From assembly GCA_963825765.1 (NCBI GenBank), contig CAWGUU010000004.1:1-64000 (forward strand): 64,000 bases of DNA, given 5' to 3'. The stretch comes from CAWGUU01 sp963825765. Its GTDB lineage: Bacteria; Actinomycetota; Acidimicrobiia; Acidimicrobiales; AC-14. A model generated the notes under the pieces. That model was not told the DNA's origin. It did no database searches and saw nothing but the letters and a program-made list of their open reading frames with translations. Below are positions 24,624 to 32,811 of this stretch, piece after piece. Each line of letters opens with the position of its first letter. Position 1 is the first letter of the stretch. The position numbers were made by a program, and so were the translations under genes.

Positions 24624-25311
24624 CACCAGCTTCGATCGTGACAGCGGGGGACATTCCTCCGCTGATCACGAGGGACGCGAGCAGCAGCCTGCCGTCCTCC
24701 GAGCCGAGCAGCAGGTCACAGGCCCGTTCCGGGTGGGGCATGAGACCCACCACGTTCCGACCGGCGGAACAGATACCGGCGATTGCGTCGATCGATCCGT
24801 TGGGGTTGTCGAGATAGCGCAGGACGACGCGGTCCTCGGCGCGCAATTCAGCCAACACCTCGGGCGGGCAGGTGTAGTTCCCTTCGAAGTGGTTGATGGG
24901 GAGGCGGAGCACGTCGCCGCGCCCGCACTGGTTGGTCAATGCCGATTCGGCGGATTCCACCCGAACCTCCACGCCGGTACAAAGGAACTTCAATCCGCGG
25001 TTCTTCTGGAGCGCGCCGGGCAGCAGCCCGGCCTCGGTCAGCACCTGGAAGCCGTTGCAAATGCCCACAACCGGCCCCCCGGCGCGTGCAAAATCCACCA
25101 CCGCGTCCATGACCGGGCTGAACCGGGCAATGGCGCCCGGTCGGAGGTAGTCGCCGTGGGCAAAGCCGCCGGGAAGCACGACGGCATCGACGTCACCGAG
25201 AGATCGCTGACCGTGCCACACCAGCTCGACGTCGGCGCCCAGTCCTCGCAGCGCCTCGGCCACGTCGTGCTCGCAGTTGGAGCCCGGGAAGACGACGATC
25301 CCGACCCTCAT
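24604..25311 (-). CDS. purQ: Phosphoribosylformylglycinamidine synthase subunit PurQ
   Basis: A 235-aa class I glutamine amidotransferase that supplies ammonia to PurL. The N-terminus MRVGIVVFPGSNCEHD is typical. The catalytic Cys is in VVGICNGFQVL, and the His-Glu pair is in LMPHPERACD. The ATG overlaps the purS stop by 4 bp. The 3' end overlaps an opposite-strand gene by 20 bp. Confidence 0.95.
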   Translation of the reverse strand: MRVGIVVFPGSNCEHDVAEALRGLGADVELVWHGQRSLGDVDAVVLPGGFAHGDYLRPGAIARFSPVMDAVVDFARAGGPVVGICNGFQVLTEAGLLPGALQKNRGLKFLCTGVEVRVESAESALTNQCGRGDVLRLPINHFEGNYTCPPEVLAELRAEDRVVLRYLDNPNGSIDAIAGICSAGRNVVGLMPHPERACDLLLGSEDGRLLLASLVISGGMSPAVTIEAGATLRPA

Positions 25312-25574
25312 ATGGCCGGGGAATCTTCCTCGATCGTTACGGTGGCATCCTCGATCACCGGGTTGGTGAGGAACCGGTGGCACAGGTCCTGGACCCGGGC
25401 CTCGGCGGTGGCCCGGTCGGGCGCCTCCATGGTGAAGCGGATGGCCTTCCCGACCCGCACGCCGCTGACTTCGTCGAAACCGAGGGTGGGAAGGGAACGC
25501 TCGATGGTGGCGCCCTGGGGGTCTGCGACATCGGGCCGGAGGCGGACCTCGACAAGCACGGGAAAGGTGGTCAT
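25308..25574 (-). CDS. purS: Phosphoribosylformylglycinamidine synthase subunit PurS
   Basis: An 88-aa PurS, the small dimeric subunit that bridges PurL and PurQ. It begins MTTFPVLVEVRLRPDVADPQ and continues with GATIERSLPTLGF and VRVGKAIRF, as expected. It has 4-bp overlaps with both purC upstream and purQ downstream, so the three are translationally coupled. Confidence 0.93.
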   Translation of the reverse strand: MTTFPVLVEVRLRPDVADPQGATIERSLPTLGFDEVSGVRVGKAIRFTMEAPDRATAEARVQDLCHRFLTNPVIEDATVTIEEDSPAI

Positions 25575-26440
25575 GCCCGGGCAGCCGGCCGGGCTCCTGG
25601 CCAGTCGGCGAGGGGCTTGCCGGTGAGGCGCTCGTAGGCGGCGACGTAGCGGGCCGACGTGGTTGCGACCACCTCGGGCGGCAGGGTCGGGGGCGGCGGG
25701 GTCTTGTCCCAGCCGGTGGCCTCCAACCAGTCGCGCACCGGCTGCTTGTCGAAGGAGGGGGGCGTGGTGCCCGGCTCCCAGGAGGACGCTTCCCAGAAGC
25801 GGGACGAGTCGGGCGTGAGGACCTCGTCGCAGATGGCCAGCTCGCCGTCGATGAAGCCGAGCTCGAACTTGGTGTCGGCGATGATGATCCCGACCTCGGC
25901 GGCGCGGGCGGCGGCTCGCCGGTAGGCCTCCAGGGAGATGGCGGCGGCGGCTTCGACCACGTCGGCACCGACGAGCGCATTGGCCTGCTCGATCGAGATG
26001 TTCTCGTCGTGGAGACCCTGCTCGGCCTTGGTCGAGGGCGTGAAAAGCGGCTCGGGGAGCCGGTCGGACTGGCGCAGGCCGGCGGGTAGGGGCATGCCGT
26101 GCATGGTGCCGTCGGCCTTGTACTCCTTCCACGCCGAGCCGGAGATGTAGCCCCGCACGATGCACTCGATGGTCAGCATGTCGGCCCTGCGCACCACCAT
26201 GGCCCGGCCCGCGGTGTCGCCTTCGTCGACGATGGAGACCAGGTGGCTGGGGGCCACGTCGGCCAGCTCGTCGAGCCAGAACTTGGTGAGGGCCGTGAGC
26301 ACCCGGCCCTTGTCGGGGATGGGCTCGGCCATAACCACGTCGAAGGCGGAGATGCGGTCGGACGTCACCATCAGCAGGTTGCCGTCGCCGGCGTCATAGA
26401 CGTCGCGCACCTTGCCGGAGTGGAGCAAGGTCTGTGTCAC
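25571..26440 (-). CDS. purC: SAICAR synthetase
   Basis: A 289-aa PurC that joins CAIR with aspartate. Family features are LLHSGKVRDVYDAGD, VTSDRISAFDVVMAEPIPDKG, the IVRGYISGSAWKEY block, and IIADTKFELGFIDG followed by LTPDSSRFW. It starts at GTG 26440, 7 bp after purB, and overlaps purS by 4 bp. Confidence 0.95.
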   Translation of the reverse strand: MTQTLLHSGKVRDVYDAGDGNLLMVTSDRISAFDVVMAEPIPDKGRVLTALTKFWLDELADVAPSHLVSIVDEGDTAGRAMVVRRADMLTIECIVRGYISGSAWKEYKADGTMHGMPLPAGLRQSDRLPEPLFTPSTKAEQGLHDENISIEQANALVGADVVEAAAAISLEAYRRAAARAAEVGIIIADTKFELGFIDGELAICDEVLTPDSSRFWEASSWEPGTTPPSFDKQPVRDWLEATGWDKTPPPPTLPPEVVATTSARYVAAYERLTGKPLADWPGARPAARA

Positions 26441-26447
26441 AGACTGT

Positions 26448-27755
26448 TCACTGAGGTAGAGCCTCCAGGGCGTCGAAGATCGTGCCGGTGTGGCCGAGGG
26501 CCCGCTCCAGGCTGAAGGCCTCGTCGAGCTGCTCGGCGGTGAGCGGGACGCGTTCGTCCTGCTCCAGGACGGTGCGGAACTGGCGGCGCTCCCGGTGGGC
26601 GGTGCGGGCGGTGTCCTGGACGATGCGGTAGGCGTCGTCGCGGGTGAGGCCCGACGCGACCAGCGCCAGCAGGACCGGCTGGCTGAACACCAGCCCGTAG
26701 GACCGGTCGAGGTTCTCCAGCATCCGCCCGGCGTCGACGGTGAGGCCCTCCACCACGGTGCGCATCTTGACCAGCAGGTAGTAGGCCAGCAGCGAGGAGT
26801 CGGGCAGGATGACCCGCTCCACCGACGAGTGGGAGATGTCGCGCTCGTGCCAGAGGGCCACGTCCTCCAGGCCGGCGCCGAGGTTGCCCCGCAGGATCCG
26901 GGCCAGGCCGGCCAGGCGCTCGCAGGTGATGGGGTTGCGCTTGTGGGGCATGGCCGAGCTGCCCTTCTGCCCGGCCCGGAACGGCTCCGCCGCCTCGCCC
27001 ACCTCGGTGCGCTGGAGGTGGCGGATCTCGGTGGCGAACTGCTCGATCGAGGCGCCGACCGACGCGCACGCCCACAGGTACTCGGCGTGGCGGTCGCGGG
27101 CGACGACCTGGGTGGCCGGCACCGGTGTCAGGCCCAGGGCCTCGCACACCTGGCGCTCGACCTCGGGGTCGACGTTGGAGTACGTGCCGACCGCGCCCGA
27201 CAGCTTGCCGACGGCGATGCCATCCCGGGCCCGCTGGAGGCGTTGGCGGTCGCGGTCGGCCTGCAGGGCCCAGTGGGCCAGCTTGACGCCGAAGGTGGTG
27301 GGTTCGGCGTGCATGCCGTGGGTGCGGCCTGCCATCGGGGTGTCGCGGTACTCGACCGCCCTCGCCTTGAGGGTGTGCACCAGTTCGCCGCTGGCGACGA
27401 TCAGCAGGTCGGCGGCGCGGGTGAGGGTGGCGCAGAGGGCGGTGTCGACCACGTCGCTCGACGTCAGGCCGTAGTGGACCCAGTTGCCGGCCGGGGGGCC
27501 TATCGCCGATTGGACCACGTCGACGAAGGCGGCGACGTCGTGGTCGGTCGTCCGCTCCCGCTCGTCCACCGCGGCCACAAAGGCGGCGTCGACGGTGGGG
27601 GCTCGCTCGCGTACGGCCTTGGCGTCGTCGGGGGGGACGACGCCGAGGCTGGACCACGCCTCGGTGGCGAGGACCTCGATCTCCAGCCAGAGGGCGAGCT
27701 TGGCCTCGTCGGTGAAGAGGCCGGCCATCCTCGGGAGCGAGTAGCGGGGGATCAC
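26448..27755 (-). CDS. purB: Adenylosuccinate lyase
   Basis: A 435-aa fumarase/aspartase-superfamily enzyme acting twice in purine synthesis, on SAICAR and on adenylosuccinate. The signature loop is GSSAMPHKRNPI, the catalytic-base region is GRTHGMHAEP, and VHYGLTSSDVVDTA carries the substrate-binding Thr-Ser. It starts at GTG 27755 and overlaps the purE stop by 4 bp. Confidence 0.95.
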   Translation of the reverse strand: MIPRYSLPRMAGLFTDEAKLALWLEIEVLATEAWSSLGVVPPDDAKAVRERAPTVDAAFVAAVDERERTTDHDVAAFVDVVQSAIGPPAGNWVHYGLTSSDVVDTALCATLTRAADLLIVASGELVHTLKARAVEYRDTPMAGRTHGMHAEPTTFGVKLAHWALQADRDRQRLQRARDGIAVGKLSGAVGTYSNVDPEVERQVCEALGLTPVPATQVVARDRHAEYLWACASVGASIEQFATEIRHLQRTEVGEAAEPFRAGQKGSSAMPHKRNPITCERLAGLARILRGNLGAGLEDVALWHERDISHSSVERVILPDSSLLAYYLLVKMRTVVEGLTVDAGRMLENLDRSYGLVFSQPVLLALVASGLTRDDAYRIVQDTARTAHRERRQFRTVLEQDERVPLTAEQLDEAFSLERALGHTGTIFDALEALPQ

Positions 27756-28201
27756 TGCGGGGCGGGGGGCCGGCGGCGCTCGTCGAGGAGGCGGGCCAGG
27801 TCGGCGTCGGTGATGGCCAGCATCTGCACGACGAGGAGGGCGGCGTTCATGGCCCCGTCGATGGCGACGGTTGCGACGGGTACGCCCCTGGGCATCTGGA
27901 CGGTGGCGTAGAGGGCGTCGACGCCGTTGAGGGCGCCGCCGCTGAGGGGGACGCCGACGACCGGCAGGGTGGTGTTGGCGGCAACCGCTCCCGCCAGGTG
28001 CGCGGCCATGCCGGCGCCGCAGATGAAGGCGGCGTAGCCCTCGGCCCGGGCGCCGCGGGCCAGGGCCGCGACCTGGTCGGGCGTGCGGTGGGCGGAGAGG
28101 ACGCGCTCGTCGACCTCGATGCCGAACTCGCCCAGCGTGGCCGCGGCCGGCGCCATCTTGGCCTTGTCGCTCTCGGAACCCATGAGGATGGCGACCTTCA
28201 C
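27752..28201 (-). CDS. purE: N5-carboxyaminoimidazole ribonucleotide mutase
   Basis: A 149-aa class I PurE that rearranges N5-CAIR to CAIR. It begins KVAILMGSESDKAKM and contains VLSAHRTPD and ICGAGMAAHLAGAVAANT, the AIR-binding blocks. GTG 28201 is chosen over an in-frame ATG at 28231 because AAGGGGG stands at proper distance before it and the conserved domain begins there. No purK is present in this window, although the class I enzyme would normally need it. It overlaps purB by 4 bp. Confidence 0.92.
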   Translation of the reverse strand: MKVAILMGSESDKAKMAPAAATLGEFGIEVDERVLSAHRTPDQVAALARGARAEGYAAFICGAGMAAHLAGAVAANTTLPVVGVPLSGGALNGVDALYATVQMPRGVPVATVAIDGAMNAALLVVQMLAITDADLARLLDERRRPPAPQ

Positions 28202-28214
28202 TGGCTGGCCCCCT

Positions 28215-29426
28215 TCATAGGGATTGTCCAAGGGCGATGTCGGTGCGCAGCTGGACTCCCGGCCAGCCGATCTGCGACACCGCGTCGTAGGCCCGGAGCC
28301 GGGCGTCGTCGAGCGTCGGGGCGAGGGCGGTGACGGCCAGGACCCGACCGGCGGCGGTGGTGAATCCAGGACCGACCCCGGCGAAGAAGATCTCGATCCC
28401 GGGCATGGCGGCGGCGACCTCGAGGCCGTGGATGACGTCGCCCGTGCGGGGCGCGGCGGGGTAACCCTCGCTGGCCAGCACGACGGTGACGGCGGCGTCG
28501 TCGACGAACGTGGGCTCGGTGCGCAGGTCGCCGGCGGCCGCCTCGGCCAGCAGCTGCGTGAGGTCGCCGGCGTAGCGGGGGAGCACCACCTGGGCCTCGG
28601 GGTCGCCGAAGCGCACGTTGTACTCGAGCACCTTGGGGCCCTCGGGAGTGAGCATCAGCCCGGCGTAGAGGACGCCGCGGTAGTCGATCCCGTGGGCCCG
28701 GAGCGCCGCCAGCGTGGGCTCGACGGCCCGCTCCAGGACCTCCTCGACCACGTCCTTCCCGGCCCGCGGCACCGGCGAGTAGGCGCCCATGCCGCCGGTG
28801 TTGGGTCCGGAGTCGCCGTCGCCCAACCGCTTGAAGTCCTGGGCCGGCGCGAGCGGCACCGCCCGCACGCCGTCGCAGACGCACAGCAGGGAGAGCTCCG
28901 GTCCGGTGAGGCCCTCCTCGATCACGACGGTTCGCCCGGCGGCTCCGAAGGAGTCGCCGCTGAGCTTGGCGGCCACGTCTGCCTCGGCCGCCTCGAGCGA
29001 GTCGGTGACGAGCACGCCCTTGCCGGCGGCCAGGCCGTCGGTCTTCACCACGTAGGGCGGCGCCAGCGTCGCCAGGAAGTCGGCGGCCGGCTGCACCTGG
29101 CGGAACACGCCGTACCGGGCCGTGGGTACGCCGGCGTCGGCCAGCACCTGCTTCATCCAGGCCTTCGACCCCTCCAGGCGGGCGCCGTCGGCACCGGGCC
29201 CGAAGACGAGCCCGCCGCGGGCCCGTAGCCGGTCGGCCAACCCGTCGACCAGCGGCCCCTCGGGGCCGATCACGTACAGGTCGGCCTCGATCTCCTCGGG
29301 CGGTGCGGGTGTCGACCCTGGGATGCCGGGGTTGCCGGGCGTGACGACCACCTCGGCGGTGCGACCGAGGGCCGACGCCAGGGCGTGCTCCCGGCCCGCG
29401 CTCCCGACCACGCAGACCCTCGTCAT
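28215..29426 (-). CDS. purD: Phosphoribosylamine-glycine ligase
   Basis: A 403-aa ATP-grasp ligase that forms GAR from phosphoribosylamine. Visible are the N-terminal VCVVGSAGREHALASALGR, the ATP-grasp segments PPYVVKTDGLAAGKGVLVTD and VIEEGLTGPELSLL, GPNTGGMGAYSP, and the metal-binding VLEYNVRFGDPEAQVVLPR. It lies between purA (21 bp) and purE (13 bp) on the same strand. Confidence 0.95.
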   Translation of the reverse strand: MTRVCVVGSAGREHALASALGRTAEVVVTPGNPGIPGSTPAPPEEIEADLYVIGPEGPLVDGLADRLRARGGLVFGPGADGARLEGSKAWMKQVLADAGVPTARYGVFRQVQPAADFLATLAPPYVVKTDGLAAGKGVLVTDSLEAAEADVAAKLSGDSFGAAGRTVVIEEGLTGPELSLLCVCDGVRAVPLAPAQDFKRLGDGDSGPNTGGMGAYSPVPRAGKDVVEEVLERAVEPTLAALRAHGIDYRGVLYAGLMLTPEGPKVLEYNVRFGDPEAQVVLPRYAGDLTQLLAEAAAGDLRTEPTFVDDAAVTVVLASEGYPAAPRTGDVIHGLEVAAAMPGIEIFFAGVGPGFTTAAGRVLAVTALAPTLDDARLRAYDAVSQIGWPGVQLRTDIALGQSL

Positions 29427-29447
29427 CCGAGTCTCACCGACGGCGCG

Positions 29448-30824
29448 TCAGATGACGAGGATGCCAGGGCCGACCTCCCAGGTGTCCTCGCCGTCGTCGT
29501 AGTCCTCGTCGTCGTCGTCCTCCACCTCGGCTACGTCGGTGGGGGTCGGGGCGAAGCGCACGAACTGGTCGCGGCCGGGCCCGACGCCGACGAGGGTGAC
29601 CGGGATGGCGCACTGCTCGGCGAGGAAGGCCAGGTAGTCGCAGGCCTCCTTGGGAAGCTCGTCGAGCGTCGTGGCGCTGGTGAGGTCGCTGTTCCAGCCG
29701 GGCAGGTCCTCGTAGACGGGCGTGACCTTGTGGAGCACCGACTGGTGGTAGGGCAGGTGGTAGTGGCGGTCGCCCTCGGCGTCGTAGGCCACGCAGACCC
29801 GGAGGGTGTCGAACGCGTCGAGGACGTCGAGCTTGGTGATGGCCAGCTCGGTGAGGCCGTTGAGGCGGACGGCCTGGCGCACCATGACGGCGTCGAACCA
29901 GCCCGGGCGACGGCGGCGGCCGGTGACGGTGCCGTACTCGCCGCCCCGGTCGACGAGGAGGTCGCCGGTCTCGTCGAGCAGCTCGGTGGGGAAAGGTCCC
30001 GCTCCGACCCGGGTGATGTAGGCCTTGGCCACGCCCATGACCCGCTGGATGTGGCGGGGGCCGACGCCGGCGCCGACCAGCGCCCCGCCGGCCACCGGGT
30101 TGGACGACGTGACGAAGGGATAGGTGCCGTGGTCGAGGTCGAGGAACGTGGCCTGGGCCCCCTCGAACAGCACGTTCTGCCCCCGCTCCATGGCGTCGTG
30201 GACGAAGCCGACCGTGTCGGCGATCAGCGGCTCGAGCCGGGGGGCCAGCTCGCCGAGGTAGCGGTCGGCGATCTCGTCCGCCGACAGGGGCAGGCGGTTG
30301 AAGACCTTGGCGAGGATGAGGTTCTTCTCCTTGAGGACGACGTCGAGCTTCTCGCGGAAGATCTTCGGGTCGAGGAGGTCCTGCACCCGCAGGCCCACCC
30401 GGGCCGCCTTGTCGGCGTAGGCGGGGCCGATACCGCTCTTGGTCGTGCCCAGGCGGTTCTTGCCCAGCCTGCGCTCGGTGAGGCGGTCGAGCTCGGTGTG
30501 GTACGGCATGATCAGGTGGGCGTTGCCGCTGACCAGCAGCCGGCTGCAGTCGATGCCCCGGCCTTCGAGGCCGTCGATCTCGTCGACAAGCACGCCCGGG
30601 TCCACCACGACGCCGTTGCCGATCACCGGCGTGACCCAGGGGTGCAGGACGCCGCTCGGGATCAGCTGGAGGGCGAACTTCTCGTCCTCGACGACGATGG
30701 TGTGGCCGGCGTTGTGCCCGCCCTGGTACCTGACGACCACCTGCATGTCGGCGGCGAGCAGGTCGGTGAGCTTCCCCTTCCCCTCGTCGCCCCACTGGGT
30801 GCCCACGACAACTGTTCCGGGCAC
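29448..30824 (-). CDS. purA: Adenylosuccinate synthetase with acidic C-terminal tail
   Basis: A 458-aa GTP-dependent PurA (IMP + aspartate to adenylosuccinate), which opens the AMP branch. The GTP loop is GTQWGDEGKGK, IMP contacts are NAGHTIV and GTTKSGIGPAYADKA, and EGAQATFLDLDHGTYPFVTS is conserved. GTG 30824 follows GAGGAG at 6 bases and begins the conserved domain. After the normal end (FVRFAP) come about 35 residues rich in Asp and Glu (EVEDDDDEDYDDGEDTWE), which are not part of the usual enzyme. It is the first gene of the purine run in transcription order. Confidence 0.95.
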   Translation of the reverse strand: MPGTVVVGTQWGDEGKGKLTDLLAADMQVVVRYQGGHNAGHTIVVEDEKFALQLIPSGVLHPWVTPVIGNGVVVDPGVLVDEIDGLEGRGIDCSRLLVSGNAHLIMPYHTELDRLTERRLGKNRLGTTKSGIGPAYADKAARVGLRVQDLLDPKIFREKLDVVLKEKNLILAKVFNRLPLSADEIADRYLGELAPRLEPLIADTVGFVHDAMERGQNVLFEGAQATFLDLDHGTYPFVTSSNPVAGGALVGAGVGPRHIQRVMGVAKAYITRVGAGPFPTELLDETGDLLVDRGGEYGTVTGRRRRPGWFDAVMVRQAVRLNGLTELAITKLDVLDAFDTLRVCVAYDAEGDRHYHLPYHQSVLHKVTPVYEDLPGWNSDLTSATTLDELPKEACDYLAFLAEQCAIPVTLVGVGPGRDQFVRFAPTPTDVAEVEDDDDEDYDDGEDTWEVGPGILVI

Positions 30825-30868
30825 GCGCGTCTCCTCGACCTGTGTCCTACAGCGGTCCTTCAATCATA

Positions 30869-30911
30869 CCGAACTGGTGACGCTGATCCGCGCCTGGCGC
30901 GGTTGTGTGGC
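30869..30911. repeat. CCGAACTGG palindrome family, degenerate copy
   Basis: It begins CCGAACTGGTGACGC like the copy at 44240 and keeps the inner CCGCGCC/GGCGCGG hairpin with one change (T for A at its centre). The right outer arm is degraded to GTGTGG. Confidence 0.65.
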
Positions 30912-31060
30912 CCCAGTCCCCAGAGAAGGCTCAAGTCGGACGGCCCTCGCGCCGACAGAGCCCAAGCGGCTACATCGCCTAGGCCGCACGCAAGGGTGGA
31001 GCCGAGGCGAGCGCCCCTTCTCCCGCCGGGGGGGCGCCCTCGGCTTCGCCCTCTTTTTGC

Positions 31061-31084
31061 AGGAGGGGGGTAGGCCCCCCTCCT
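31061..31084. repeat. Perfect 10-bp inverted repeat
   Basis: AGGAGGGGGG and CCCCCCTCCT are separated by TAGG. The only T run (CTTTTTG) precedes it on the plus strand, so on neither strand is there the hairpin-then-U order of an intrinsic terminator. Confidence 0.6.
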
Positions 31085-31188
31085 GGCCTCCCCCGGGGGC
31101 GGCCCTGTCGGGCCGCGGTCGGCGCCACGGCATTCTTCAACCCAACCATCGACACTCGCCCGGGGTGGTGGCTGCTAGGAAACCCCTT

Positions 31189-31848
31189 GTGGCTGGCCGG
31201 CTGGTGCTCGTGCGACACGGGCAGTCGACGTGGAACGCGCAGGGGCGCTGGCAGGGCCAGGCCGACCCGCCCCTGTCGCCGCTCGGCGAGGAGCAGGCGG
31301 CGGAAGCGGCCCTCCGTCTGGCCGGCGCCGGGGTGACCCGGGTGGTGACGTCGGACCTGGTCAGGGCCAGGCGGACGGGGGAGATCGTGGCCGAGGCACT
31401 GGGCCTGGGACCGATCGGGATCGACGCCGATCTCGGCGAGTACGACGTCGGCGAGTGGAGCGGGTTGACGAAGGCTCAGATCGAGGAGCGGTGGCCGGGC
31501 CAGCAGAAGGCGTGGTTCCAGGGCCGGCTCGGAACGACCCCGGGCGGCGAGGGCAGGACCAGGTTCAAACGCCGCGTCCTGGCCGCCATGGACCGCCTAG
31601 CCGCTGGCCTCGACGGCGACGGCGACGGCGGCGGCGGCGACGTCGTGCTTGTCGTCAGCCACGGCGGCGTGATCCGCACGATCGAGCGGTCGCTGGGCGC
31701 CTCGCCCGTTCCCATCGCCAACCTGTCGGGCCGCTGGTTCGAGGTCGCCGACACCGACACGGGCGCTCCGGGTGCGAGGCGCCTGCAGCCGGGTGACCCG
31801 GTGACGCTCGTCGGCACCGACCACCGCACGGCCTCGCCGTCGGCTTGA
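31189..31848 (+). CDS. Histidine phosphatase (phosphoglycerate-mutase-like)
   Basis: A 219-aa protein from GTG 31189, with AGGA 8 bases upstream. The phosphohistidine motif is LVRHGQSTWN (His at residue 9 or 10) and the second catalytic His is in VVSHGGVIRT. The mid-part GEYDVGEWSGLTKAQIEERW is typical of cobalamin-phosphatase/mutase-like members. The substrate is unknown. An internal GAC/GGC run encodes DGDGDGGGG. The last 252 bases overlap the glycosyltransferase gene on the other strand. Confidence 0.85.
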   Translation: MAGRLVLVRHGQSTWNAQGRWQGQADPPLSPLGEEQAAEAALRLAGAGVTRVVTSDLVRARRTGEIVAEALGLGPIGIDADLGEYDVGEWSGLTKAQIEERWPGQQKAWFQGRLGTTPGGEGRTRFKRRVLAAMDRLAAGLDGDGDGGGGDVVLVVSHGGVIRTIERSLGASPVPIANLSGRWFEVADTDTGAPGARRLQPGDPVTLVGTDHRTASPSA

Positions 31849-32751
31849 CCAGGGCGGCACCATCGGGGCCATGCCCAGCAGGGCCAGCTGGCGCAGGACG
31901 GAGCTGGCCGCCACCCGCCGTCCCCTGACGACCGTCGACAGCGAGCCGACGACCGTCAGGATGAGTCGCAGCCGCTGGCCGCGCTCGGCCCCGGCGAGCA
32001 CCTGCCGGGTCCAGCGCAGGGCGTGGGCGGCAGGGAGGCGCAACCAGGTCCGGAGCAGCTCGTTGTGGAGGTCGACGGTGCGGCGCCGGCCGGGATCGCC
32101 CGTCTCCGACGGCTGGTGGAAGGCGACAAGCTCGTCGACGTGGACGACCCGCCAGCCGGCGTCCAGCAGGTCGACGGCCAGCAGCGTCTCCTCCCCGCCG
32201 AAGCCGACCCTGGCGTTGAACCCCCCGGCCTGCTCGAACGCCTCCTTGCGGACGACGGCGGCGCAGGCCGGGAAGCCGATCACGGGGAGGCCGGGGACAT
32301 CGCCGGAGGGCAGGATCGGGCTCTCCGCCATCCCCGCCGAGACCGGGTCGAGTCGGCGCTCGGGTCCCACGAGGACCTTGGCCGCCACCAGGCCCAGCCG
32401 GGGGTGGCGGTCGAACAGGTCGGCGGCCGCGGCGAGGGCGCCGGGTGCCCACCACGAGTCGTCGTCGGCGAAGGCGACGTAGGGCGTCGTCACCCGGGCA
32501 ACACCCAGGTTGCGGGCCGACGAGCCCCGCGGCCGGTCCAGCCGCACAACCGTGACGTGGGGGTGAAGGGCCCGGACGGCGTCGGAGGTGCCGTCGGTGG
32601 AGGCGTTGTCCACGACCACCAGCGGCGGTTGCTCGGGCAGGGATTCCAACTCGGCCAGGGTGTGGAGGAGCTCGCGGCGCCGGTTGCACGTGGCTATGAC
32701 GACCGATGTTCGGACGACCGATGTTCGGGAGTCCGGCCGCCTCTCGTTCAT
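31597..32751 (-). CDS. Family 2 glycosyltransferase
   Basis: A 384-aa protein. The GT-A core is clear: TSVVIATCNRRRELLHTL, VVVDNASTDGT, ARNLGVARV, the DXD-like FADDDSWW, and GFPACAAVVRKEAF followed by GFGGEETLLAVDLLDAGW. It begins at ATG 32751. The recognisable enzyme ends near LLGMAPMVPPW, at about 31850. The remaining 80 or so residues, to the stop at 31597, are read from the antisense of the phosphatase gene and look unselected. It probably transfers a sugar to cell-surface material; no transmembrane segment is evident. Confidence 0.82.
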   Translation of the reverse strand: MNERRPDSRTSVVRTSVVIATCNRRRELLHTLAELESLPEQPPLVVVDNASTDGTSDAVRALHPHVTVVRLDRPRGSSARNLGVARVTTPYVAFADDDSWWAPGALAAAADLFDRHPRLGLVAAKVLVGPERRLDPVSAGMAESPILPSGDVPGLPVIGFPACAAVVRKEAFEQAGGFNARVGFGGEETLLAVDLLDAGWRVVHVDELVAFHQPSETGDPGRRRTVDLHNELLRTWLRLPAAHALRWTRQVLAGAERGQRLRLILTVVGSLSTVVRGRRVAASSVLRQLALLGMAPMVPPWSSRRRGRAVVGADERHRVTRLQAPRTRSARVGVGDLEPAARQVGDGNGRGAQRPLDRADHAAVADDKHDVAAAAVAVAVEASG

Positions 32752-32811
32752 CAACCGCCGACTACCCGGTAGCGGGGGCCGACAAACCGTCCCTGGCCGT
32801 GTGGGCCTGAA

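Larger units (their letters stand above)
30825..31188. other. Intergenic region, divergent purA / phosphatase
   Basis: No gene was found. It should contain the promoters for the purine run (minus) and the phosphatase (plus). It also holds a degenerate copy of the palindrome family (30869-30911) and a perfect 10-bp hairpin (31061-31084). Confidence 0.6.

Noticed and set aside
31061..31084. GC hairpin as an intrinsic terminator
   Set aside because: The T run precedes the hairpin on the plus strand, giving A residues after it on the minus strand, so neither strand has the required order.
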